Source: Synechococcus sp. CO36386bin_37
GTDB lineage: Bacteria > Cyanobacteriota > Cyanobacteriia > PCC-6307 > Cyanobiaceae
Length of the DNA stretch: 6,552 nucleotides
Reading direction: 5' to 3'
Assembly: GCA_011525445.1 (NCBI GenBank)
Contig: WTGE01000465.1
Coordinates: forward strand, 1 to 6,552
Within the stretch, counting starts at the first letter, position 1; every line of letters starts with the position of its first letter. The notes beneath the pieces were generated by a model. That model worked only from the letters and a program-made list of their open reading frames with translations, was not told where the DNA came from and searched no databases. Made by a program: the position numbers and the translations under genes. Below are positions 1 through 5,488 of this stretch, one piece after another.

Positions 1-354
1 GTCCTGGTGAGTTCATTGTGCGCTGGGCGCTGGCGTCACCCACTCAATTTGTTTGGTTTGATTCTTGTTTGGAAACGTGTTGGAGAGCGAGCTTTGGAAC
101 AGAGCAGTTTGAATTGGACTGTCATCAGACCTGGTGGACTCACTGAACGTGAAGAGCATCTTGAGGATGAAGGCGTTCTCTGGACTCTTGCGGATCAGCA
201 AGACAGCCAGTCCATTCCAAGACGCCTGGTGGCTCGTTGTTGTTTAGAGGCATTGGACACTCCTTTATCAATTGGGAAGATTTTGGAGGTCACTAGCAGC
301 ACATCTCATGAACATGCTGCCTTATCCGATGCATTGTTAAGGATGAATGCCTAA
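1..354 (+). CDS. Atypical SDR-family NAD(P)-binding protein, 3' part only
   Basis: The reading frame is open from the first base of the window and ends at TAA 352-354, leaving 117 visible residues; the start and the N-terminal Rossmann glycine motif lie outside. The visible part matches the C-terminal half of atypical short-chain dehydrogenase/reductase proteins (NAD(P)H-binding, Ycf39/Tic62-like). It opens with a beta-strand ending VSSLCAG (residues 3-9), followed by KRVGERALEQS (25-35), then the family-typical strand WTVIRPGGL (39-47), and a C-terminal region with SIPRRLVARCCLEAL. Such proteins bind NAD(P)H in the cytosol or at the thylakoid; some act in pigment or photosystem assembly, but the substrate here cannot be inferred. 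An internal GTG at base 7 could be mistaken for a start, but the homologous fold clearly continues upstream. The downstream neighbour is a long gene-free stretch, so this is probably the last gene of its transcript. Confidence 0.85.
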   Translation, partial: VLVSSLCAGRWRHPLNLFGLILVWKRVGERALEQSSLNWTVIRPGGLTEREEHLEDEGVLWTLADQQDSQSIPRRLVARCCLEALDTPLSIGKILEVTSSTSHEHAALSDALLRMNA

Positions 355-831
355 AGACTACCTCCCATATACATACACTAGTCTGCGATTAAATATCTTT
401 GAGGGTTTATCCCTGTTCATTGGATAGAAGGCGGATGGGCGGCCACGTGACCTCTTTCAATACGTTCTTTTCTGCTAAAGCGCTCTCTTTCAAACCATAC
501 TGTCACTGTTGAGAAATTCTTTATCGCATGGGTTCTAGGTTGTCTTTCTGAGTCACAAAGTTGAGCTCTGTGATGTGAAGACTATTCGGTTTTGATGGAA
601 TTATAAATTGCAATGCTTTTGCGTCAATTTATGCATAATGATCAATTTTTGTGGATAGCTATTTTTAAATCGTGGAGCTTACCTTTATCTAATTCTATTG
701 AGCATACGAGCTGGGCTCAATTGCTGACATTCAGATGGCAACCCAACAAGGTTCACCAATAATATGAGACTCGATCATTGGATCCAAGATCTTGATTTAA
801 TATTCTGCGGATATATGTTCTGATGATTACA

Positions 832-869
832 AGCTTCTCTGTCCAAGATCTCTTGGATCTGAGATTGCT
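832..869. repeat. Compound inverted repeat / candidate RNA hairpin
   Basis: Three nested stem segments share one axis: AGC 832-834 with GCT 867-869, TCTC 836-839 with GAGA 861-864, and TCCAAG 842-847 with CTTGGA 852-857 around an ATCT loop. Small internal loops separate them, giving 13 Watson-Crick pairs in 38 nt. No T-run follows on either side, so it is not a typical intrinsic terminator. The nonamer TCCAAGATC at 842-850 also occurs at 783-791. It might be part of an untranslated RNA or a protein-binding site. Confidence 0.4.
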
Positions 870-1055
870 CAATGCTTGATATTTGTTGGGTAGTAAGAGT
901 TTTTTCAATGATGGTCATGCCGTTCTAGTAGTGCAATATGGAAATCAGAATTAATCGAAACTCGTTACAATCATGTTTTCGTGCATCTTTCAATAGAAGC
1001 GGGAAGTATACACTTGGATGTCGAATACTTATTGTATATCTGATTTTAGATTTTC

Positions 1056-1084
1056 TTGACCACAGTAATTGGCGGGTCGATTAT
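1056..1084 (+). promoter_or_regulatory. Weak sigma70-type promoter candidate
   Basis: TTGACC (1056-1061) matches five of six -35 consensus bases. It is followed after exactly 17 bp by GATTAT (1079-1084), which matches four of six -10 bases. It points towards the acyltransferase gene about 620 bp away. Such matches arise by chance in AT-rich DNA, so this is only a candidate. Confidence 0.2.
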
Positions 1085-1203
1085 CGTTTTGCGGTTGTTT
1101 GAGGATCTGGACCACGAAAAGCATAGGCTACTCGTCCAGTGCATTGAAAAGCTTATTTTTATGTTATTTCCAGGGACAGGAATATTGAACGCTCGGAGGA
1201 CTT

Positions 1204-1269
1204 ATGGCATATCGGGCTGATTTGACAGTTGTTTATATTTTTATTAATGGTTCTGAATTTAATGCCTAA
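1204..1269 (+). CDS. Possible 21-residue small protein behind a good Shine-Dalgarno
   Basis: ATG 1204 is preceded by GGAGGA (1195-1200), the best Shine-Dalgarno-like sequence I noticed in this gene-free stretch, with a rather short gap of three bases. The frame runs 21 codons to TAA 1267-1269. The peptide has a short hydrophobic centre (LTVVYIFI) and resembles no family I know. A consensus -35 hexamer TTGACA (1222-1227) lies inside it, but no good -10 follows at normal spacing. Chance occurrence is quite possible for an ORF this short. Confidence 0.15.
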   Translation: MAYRADLTVVYIFINGSEFNA

Positions 1270-1676
1270 CGCCTTAAAGAGATCTCCTGAGCTTTGGCTT
1301 GCTTTCATTGGTTTATTTTATCCGTAATTATTCGTCTTTCTTTTATTAGGTGTGTGCTTCCTGCTATGATGTGCAGTGGCTTGATTATGTTTTTTAGAAG
1401 GGTAAGCTATGAATTATTGGATTTATATTAACACCCTGTTAACGAAGGATTTGAAGAACTCTTTGAGGTTGCGTTAAAGGAACTCAATTCAAAAATCAAA
1501 TAAACGAAAAATGATCTCGAAATGATGTGCCTTTGTGATCACGATGTAATGTGTCGAGTCTTTGTTGGGAGCATTGTCTCTTGGGTGGCAAACCATGTGA
1601 AGAAGGCATGGAGCCACAGTCGTCATCAAAAATAGTCAGAATGGGAAACCATAAATTACGATGATTTAAATTAGAT

Positions 1677-1715
1677 ATGAAATCAACTGTTCTGATCGAT
1701 TTATCAATGCCATGA
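1677..1715 (+). CDS. Possible 12-codon leader ORF overlapping the acyltransferase start
   Basis: ATG 1677 opens a frame encoding MKSTVLIDLSMP. Its stop TGA (1713-1715) overlaps the acyltransferase ATG (1712-1714) in an ATGA arrangement. That geometry is typical of translationally coupled genes, and the acyltransferase itself has no evident Shine-Dalgarno. No regulatory codon run is present, and the leader ATG also lacks a strong ribosome site. It may be coincidental. Confidence 0.2.
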   Translation: MKSTVLIDLSMP

Positions 1716-2554
1716 AGTCTAAGATGTTATATCAAGATAACAAAAAAGACTGGATTGATCAGCGAGACCCAGAATTGATCAGTCGTTTGATCCCGATCTG
1801 GGAGTGGTTTTATAAATTTTACTTTAGAGTTAACAGTGATGGTTGGCAGAATGTACCTCAACAAGGGCAGATTCTTTTTGTAGGTTCTCATAACGGTGGA
1901 TTAGCCACTCCGGATCTTCCAATGTTCATGTTGGACTGGTTTCGTCGCTTTGGGCTGGAAAGAAAGGTCTATGGTCTAACCCATTCGAAGGTTTGGCAGG
2001 CCTATCCGGCTATGGCGAATTTAGCTGCAAGGGTAGGAGCAGTACCTTTCTATGCTCGAAATGCGCAACGAGTGATTGATAGGGGGCATAGTTTGTTGGT
2101 TTATCCAGGTGGAGGCCAGGACGCCTTTCGTCCCCATCATTTAAGAGGAAAGATTCACTTCTGCGAAAGAACGGGTTTTATTCGAATAGCCGTTTGGCAT
2201 GGTTTGCCTGTTGTTCCATTGATTTCTTGGGGTAGCCATGACACGCTTTATATCATCGATGATTGTTACCCGATGGCGAAGACATTCCATCAGCGTGGAG
2301 TGCCTTGGCTTTTTAATCTTGATCCTGAGGTGATGCCCTTATACGCTGGTCTGCCTTGGGGATTAGCAATAGGTCCTCTCCCAAATATTCCCTTTCCAAG
2401 TAAAATTTATACTCGCGTCTGCAAGCCTATCAAATTTCCTAAGTATGGCTACGAAGCTAGTCGAGATAAATATTATATACGACAATGTTATCATCATGTT
2501 GTCGAGAGTATGCAAAGTAGCCTTAATAGTCTGCGCAAAGAAGTTAATGGTTGA
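1712..2554 (+). CDS. Lysophospholipid/acylglycerol acyltransferase-like protein (PlsC superfamily, MGAT-like)
   Basis: This 280-residue protein has the ordered motifs of the LPLAT superfamily, closest to the MGAT/DGAT-like branch. Block I is SHNGGLATPDLPM (59-71): His60 is the presumed catalytic base, and the H-x7-D spacing seen in bacterial members replaces the classical H-x4-D. The glycine-rich block YPGGGQDAFRP (131-141) follows, then an RTGFIRIAVWHGLPVVPL segment (153-170) typical of the acyl-acceptor side. These enzymes transfer acyl groups from acyl-CoA or acyl-ACP to lysophospholipids or (di)acylglycerols at the membrane; the exact substrate is not predictable. ATG 1712 is the first in-frame start after the stop at 1667-1669; ATG 1724 is an alternative. 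No Shine-Dalgarno is evident. The gene stands alone between two spacers longer than 1 kb and is lower in GC than the genes to its right, especially near its 3' end. Confidence 0.85.
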   Translation: MKSKMLYQDNKKDWIDQRDPELISRLIPIWEWFYKFYFRVNSDGWQNVPQQGQILFVGSHNGGLATPDLPMFMLDWFRRFGLERKVYGLTHSKVWQAYPAMANLAARVGAVPFYARNAQRVIDRGHSLLVYPGGGQDAFRPHHLRGKIHFCERTGFIRIAVWHGLPVVPLISWGSHDTLYIIDDCYPMAKTFHQRGVPWLFNLDPEVMPLYAGLPWGLAIGPLPNIPFPSKIYTRVCKPIKFPKYGYEASRDKYYIRQCYHHVVESMQSSLNSLRKEVNG

Positions 2555-2889
2555 ATGCCATCTGGAATCTGACTGGATTTGAGTCGTTTATTGTAAGAGT
2601 TGTTGATAAAACATTCCTTTGCTTTTTATATTTTTGATTGTCTAGCTTTTTGTGCAATTTGTACTGTTTGAAGGTAGTAAAAATGTGACAACTTCGCTGG
2701 ATTGTCCCATTTATAGCCATATTCCTCAATGATGGTGGCATGAGTTTAAATTCTGCAATCCAATCCCTTCTTAAGGTTGTATTTTGCTGTTAATTATGTA
2801 TCGATGATTTGCACGGTTGCAGTGAATTGCATTTTTGGATTTTTGGCGGTTGGGTGGTTGAAACTTTGATATTTATACATATCAATTTG

Positions 2890-2905
2890 TTGCATGTTAA
2901 TGCAA
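2890..2905. repeat. Small perfect hairpin
   Basis: TTGCAT (2890-2895) and ATGCAA (2900-2905) form a perfect 6-bp inverted repeat around the loop GTTA. TTGCA also occurs three times at 2809-2831, so this may be a binding-site cluster. A palindrome this short can also occur by chance. Confidence 0.3.
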
Positions 2906-3131
2906 ATCTTAAGTCAAACCTGAGACGATTGTGATGCCAAAACATGAAGATTATGTATTCAATGAAGGCAAATTATTGATGCTTGTGGTTCAACTTTGAG
3001 GTGCTTGATTTCCATGACAATCGTTGTAGAGGTGAAGAGATGTTGTAATTGATATGAATCAGTCCTAGCGATGATCTCAACCGCATGAGTTTTCGTTCCT
3101 TATATCTGACGATTCATCAGAAGCTGTTCTT

Positions 3132-3178
3132 GTTGATGGCATGATCCAGGCGTCGCTGTTTCCTCTCGATCCATCAAC
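3132..3178. repeat. 8-bp inverted repeat bounding a GC-richer patch
   Basis: GTTGATGG (3132-3139) and CCATCAAC (3171-3178) are perfect reverse complements, 31 bases apart. Three further pairs are possible inside (ATC 3144-3146 with GAT 3168-3170). A second small stem, TCTGA 3105-3109 with TCAGA 3117-3121, lies just to the left. On the minus strand the enclosed segment contains GGAAACA. The patch is less AT-rich than its surroundings. A structured RNA is possible but unproven. Confidence 0.3.
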
Positions 3179-3627
3179 TTCGGTCTTAAAAAGGGCATAA
3201 ATGAGTGCATGGCTTTTATATTTGAGAAGTCTTCAGAGATTGTTGTCTTCAATTTCTATATGTAACCTTGAATATTTGCTCCCTGTTCAGAAATGTAGAT
3301 GATTGTTATTCACCTGGCAATGCCTCGAAGGTGATTGAAATCAATTTCTCGATCTGTTTTGGTAGAATCGCCTTTCAAGTAGATATTGAAGTAGGAATAT
3401 GTTTCTGATGCAATCAGTAAGATCTCTCCGTTTGATGATTGACCGCAAAATCAGGAAAGAAGCTTGATTGGCTATCATCGCAATCGTCGATCTCTCATTT
3501 TTTGATTCTCTTCAAGGCATAATAGTTTCTGGCTTGTTTTAAGATTCATTTTTGATGTTCTGTTTGTTCATGATGCTGCCGAGCTTGATTGATCTCATGC
3601 ATTGTTGGTTTTGTGAGCATTAACGAT

Positions 3628-4737
3628 ATGGATGTTGATTGTGCTGTCATTGGAGCTGGTCTTGCAGGAACGGCTTTTGCCGCTTCATTGCGGCTACGCG
3701 GCTATTCCGGAACTCTTTTGCTCCTAGAGGCCGGTCGAGGCCCAGGGGGACGTGCCGCCACTCGTCGGACCCGAGACGATCTGATTTGGCGGCTTGACCA
3801 TGGATCCCCTTGTTTGAGTTTCAGCCAGAAACCACAGAGAGATCTTGATTTGCTTTTGAAATCTTTATTAGAGAGAGGTGCTGTTGTACCTGACCTCGGA
3901 ACCGTCGTCGGTGTCAATGAGTTCGGTTGTGTCGTTTCGGCCGTCGATCACCCACTTCTGAGAGGTCCAAGATTTCGTGGTTTGCCCACGATGGCATCTG
4001 TCTGCCAGTCGTTGCTTCAGTCTGCTGGTTCCAAAACACGTGCATTGTTCAGAACACGGATCAGCCAATTGCGCCGTCAGGATGGTTGGTGGTGGCTGTC
4101 CAGTCAGCACAGAGCGCGTCGTTTGGTGATCACGGGAAATCTGTTGGCTCATCCCCGTTCATTGGCGATTGTTGGTTCTGATGATGTTCCCTTACGTTCT
4201 GCAGTCCCGGTTGGTTTTGACCAGGATCTTGACGCTGCACTGGAACGGATTCGCTTGAGCGCAGCGGCGGTTCGTTTCAACCTGATGCTTGAATTGCCAG
4301 GTTGTGATGATTTTCTGCCCAGGCAGATCTGGTTGACATCAACGGCTCAAAAAAAATTTGGCATCGAACGGATTGTTTCGCAACGTCAGGAGGATGGACG
4401 GATCGGTTTGGTTGTTCACGGGTTGGCCGACGGTGCTCCCATCTCGCCAGCTACAACGTCAAAATTGTTACTGGAGCAGGAGAATCATCAACATGAGGTT
4501 TTGCCTGTGTTACTTCAGTCGTGGCCAGAACTAACCAAAGGTCTTTCTCAAGCTCGTTGTCACGGTGTCATGCGCTGGGGTGCATCTCAGCCTTTGGATC
4601 ATCCTCTTCCCCAGTCTTTGCAGTGGTGCTCGAAAAGTTCGGTCGGTTTTTGTGGTGATTGGATCGATGGACCAGGATTTGGGATGGCTGAAGGGGCTCT
4701 ACAAAGTGCCATCGATCTCGCGGGGCTTTTGGTCTGA
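3628..4737 (+). CDS. NAD(P)/FAD-dependent oxidoreductase, renalase/amine-oxidase-like (COG3380 type)
   Basis: The 369-residue protein begins with a textbook dinucleotide fold: VIGAGLAG gives Gly9-x-Gly11-x2-Gly14, and Glu34 ends the second strand (LLLLEAG) where it should bind the ADP ribose. The FAD-contacting GRGPGGRAATRR segment (36-47) and Asp57-His58-Gly59 follow. The C-terminal flavin motif is GFCGDW (340-345) plus GFGMAEGALQSA (350-361), preceded by an RWGASQP segment. This pattern fits predicted FAD-dependent oxidoreductases related to renalase and flavin amine oxidases. It should be a soluble flavoenzyme; its substrate is unknown. I chose ATG 3628 because MDVDCAVIGAGLAG places the first beta-strand at the N-terminus; in-frame TTG 3589 and GTG 3613 would add residues outside the fold. 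No strong Shine-Dalgarno is seen. GC is visibly higher than in the spacer before it. A stem-loop follows 37 bp after the stop. Confidence 0.88.
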   Translation: MDVDCAVIGAGLAGTAFAASLRLRGYSGTLLLLEAGRGPGGRAATRRTRDDLIWRLDHGSPCLSFSQKPQRDLDLLLKSLLERGAVVPDLGTVVGVNEFGCVVSAVDHPLLRGPRFRGLPTMASVCQSLLQSAGSKTRALFRTRISQLRRQDGWWWLSSQHRARRLVITGNLLAHPRSLAIVGSDDVPLRSAVPVGFDQDLDAALERIRLSAAAVRFNLMLELPGCDDFLPRQIWLTSTAQKKFGIERIVSQRQEDGRIGLVVHGLADGAPISPATTSKLLLEQENHQHEVLPVLLQSWPELTKGLSQARCHGVMRWGASQPLDHPLPQSLQWCSKSSVGFCGDWIDGPGFGMAEGALQSAIDLAGLLV

Positions 4738-4774
4738 ATCAGGAAAAGCGATATGAAATCACAAACAACAATTT

Positions 4775-4795
4775 CAGTCTTGACTGTCAAGACTG
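4775..4795. terminator. Perfect 9-bp stem-loop after the FAD oxidoreductase gene
   Basis: CAGTCTTGA (4775-4783) and TCAAGACTG (4787-4795) form a perfect 9-bp stem with a CTG loop, 37 bp after the FAD gene stop. No T-run follows on the plus strand. Read on the minus strand, the stem is followed by a T-rich stretch (complement of about 4757-4774), so it could better end the DUF1499 transcript, whose stop is at 4976. It is most likely a terminator or 3'-end-stabilising hairpin for one or both converging transcripts. Confidence 0.55.
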
Positions 4796-4849
4796 GTGGT
4801 TGATCCGGAAGTGCGTCAAAACAATTGGGAACTTCCTGAACGTTCAATC

Positions 4850-5035
4850 ATGCCTGCGAATTACCGTCCTGTTCAAATTCATGCATGCATCCATGATGAT
4901 GAGCCCTGTATGTGCTGGAGCTGCCAAGTGTTGTGGGGACGCCTTTTGTCGTACGCAATGGAAACTGAATCCACTTCATTTGAGCAAGGTGTCCTGAAGA
5001 GACAGCAGGCGTTGTTGATTAACTCCAAAGTCTGA
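4850..5035 (+). CDS. Doubtful 61-residue Cys/His-rich hypothetical protein
   Basis: The frame from ATG 4850 encodes 61 residues with a compact cluster of possible metal ligands: HACIH (11-15) followed by CMCWSC (20-25), giving H-x-C-x-H and C-x-C-x2-C. I do not recognise the family. In-frame GTG 4796 would extend it by 18 residues, but that codon directly abuts the 4775-4795 hairpin, which makes the ATG more likely. The last 60 bases lie antisense to the conserved C-terminus of the DUF1499 gene; such a long convergent overlap is unusual and counts against the ORF. In its favour, it fills an otherwise empty gap of about 240 bp, and its ligand spacing looks non-random. A shorter competing frame (4800-4997) also contains cysteines. 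Confidence 0.35.
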   Translation: MPANYRPVQIHACIHDDEPCMCWSCQVLWGRLLSYAMETESTSFEQGVLKRQQALLINSKV

Positions 5036-5371
5036 TTCCCCTAATCTTGATACGGATCGAGCTTGGAGAATGGATCTCTCCGGATCGGCCAACACTTCCA
5101 GATCATCCACGAAACCAAAGATTTTACTGCTGATCGTGGCGTGAAGGTAATTCGAGGTCTGCTCAACGATCACTGAACGCGGAGTCTCCTTGATCGTTTC
5201 AGCGAGTTGAGCAAAATTGGCCGTTGGGTCATTCAGCTTCCATTCGATTCGAGCGCAATGGTTGGAAGATTCGCAAATGCTCAGTTGTCCTTGATGAACT
5301 CCTAAATCGGAAGGAATTGGCCCAACGAGATGGAACAGACCGAGAATTAAGCCAACAATGTTGATCAACAT
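4976..5371 (-). CDS. DUF1499 family protein with hydrophobic N-terminus
   Basis: The 131-residue protein has the hallmarks of DUF1499. The N-terminal C-x5-C segment (Cys33 and Cys39 in LSICESSNHCARIEW) corresponds to the family's usual CPxSPNCV-like motif. Then come a DP-x-A-type helix (LNDPTANFAQLAETI, 46-60), YLHATISSKIFGFVDDLEV (75-93), and the diagnostic RSVSRLGESDFGVNQQR (105-121). The first 17 residues are hydrophobic and could be a signal peptide or membrane anchor, although basic residues before it are lacking. Molecular function is unknown for the family; members are common in cyanobacteria, plastid-bearing eukaryotes and proteobacteria. ATG 5371 is the only normal start after the upstream in-frame stop at about 5414-5416. 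The gene diverges from the Rieske oxygenase gene across a 117-bp gap that must hold both promoters, and its 3' end faces the FAD gene. Confidence 0.87.
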   Translation of the reverse strand: MLINIVGLILGLFHLVGPIPSDLGVHQGQLSICESSNHCARIEWKLNDPTANFAQLAETIKETPRSVIVEQTSNYLHATISSKIFGFVDDLEVLADPERSILQARSVSRLGESDFGVNQQRLLSLQDTLLK

Positions 5372-5488
5372 GAGATGGGTGGTTCGACTGAAACGTCGAA
5401 GAGTGATTGGATTTCAGAAGGCTTGGACAGCCCAAACTCACGTTAAGGAACGGGATCCAACGATCATGGTGTCATCAATCTGAGAACC

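Larger units (their letters stand above)
355..1711. other. 1.36 kb AT-rich stretch without a recognisable gene
   Basis: No frame on either strand carries a convincing protein; stops are frequent in all six frames. Base composition is clearly lower in GC than the coding regions (hand counts of single 60-base lines give about 28-33% G+C, against about 57% in a line of the FAD oxidoreductase gene). It contains a compound hairpin (832-869), a weak promoter-like pair (1056-1084), a 21-codon ORF behind GGAGGA (1195-1269), and a 12-codon ORF just before the acyltransferase start (1677-1715). It could be decayed coding sequence, a long untranslated region or an RNA-encoding region; the sequence alone does not decide. 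Confidence 0.75.
2555..3627. other. 1.07 kb AT-rich stretch without a recognisable gene
   Basis: No frame on either strand gives a credible protein. The longest frame, a minus-strand 65-codon run at 2544-2741, overlaps the acyltransferase end and has random-looking composition. The stretch holds three closely spaced TTGCA words (2809-2831), a 6-bp hairpin (2890-2905), and a slightly GC-richer patch with two inverted repeats (3105-3178). Texture and composition resemble the 355-1711 stretch on the other side of the acyltransferase. No clear terminator follows the acyltransferase, and no consensus promoter precedes the FAD gene. Confidence 0.75.

Noticed and set aside
355..384. AGACTA/TAGTCT inverted repeat right after the SDR gene as a terminator
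   Set aside because: It has only six pairs with an 18-base loop and no T-run, so it is too weak to support.
1608..1664. 18-codon ORF after an AAGAAGG ribosome-site-like sequence
   Set aside because: It is short and of low complexity, with nothing beyond a purine-rich leader to support it.
2544..2741. 65-codon minus-strand ORF after the acyltransferase
   Set aside because: Its sequence is Lys/Asn-rich and random-looking, it overlaps the acyltransferase end, it has no ribosome site and it matches no family I know.
3188..3216. AAAAG...CTTTT hairpin followed by a T-rich run
   Set aside because: The stem is short and interrupted by an unpaired GG/G loop, and no gene ends nearby for it to terminate.
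3589..3627. Upstream TTG (3589) or GTG (3613) as the start of the FAD oxidoreductase
   Set aside because: These starts add residues ahead of the first beta-strand; ATG 3628 fits the family's N-terminus exactly.
355..3627. Lanthipeptide (prochlorosin) precursor or NtcA-type GTA-N8-TAC site in the spacers
   Set aside because: I looked for a double-glycine leader with a Cys/Ser/Thr core and for the NtcA consensus, and found neither.
4800..4997. Alternative Cys-containing frame competing with the 4850-5035 ORF
   Set aside because: Its cysteines are irregular, its composition is poor in charged residues, and it overlaps the better candidate; both cannot be assumed.
5376..5396. GGTTCGACT resembling a tRNA T-loop
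   Set aside because: No matching acceptor, D-arm or anticodon arm can be built around it.
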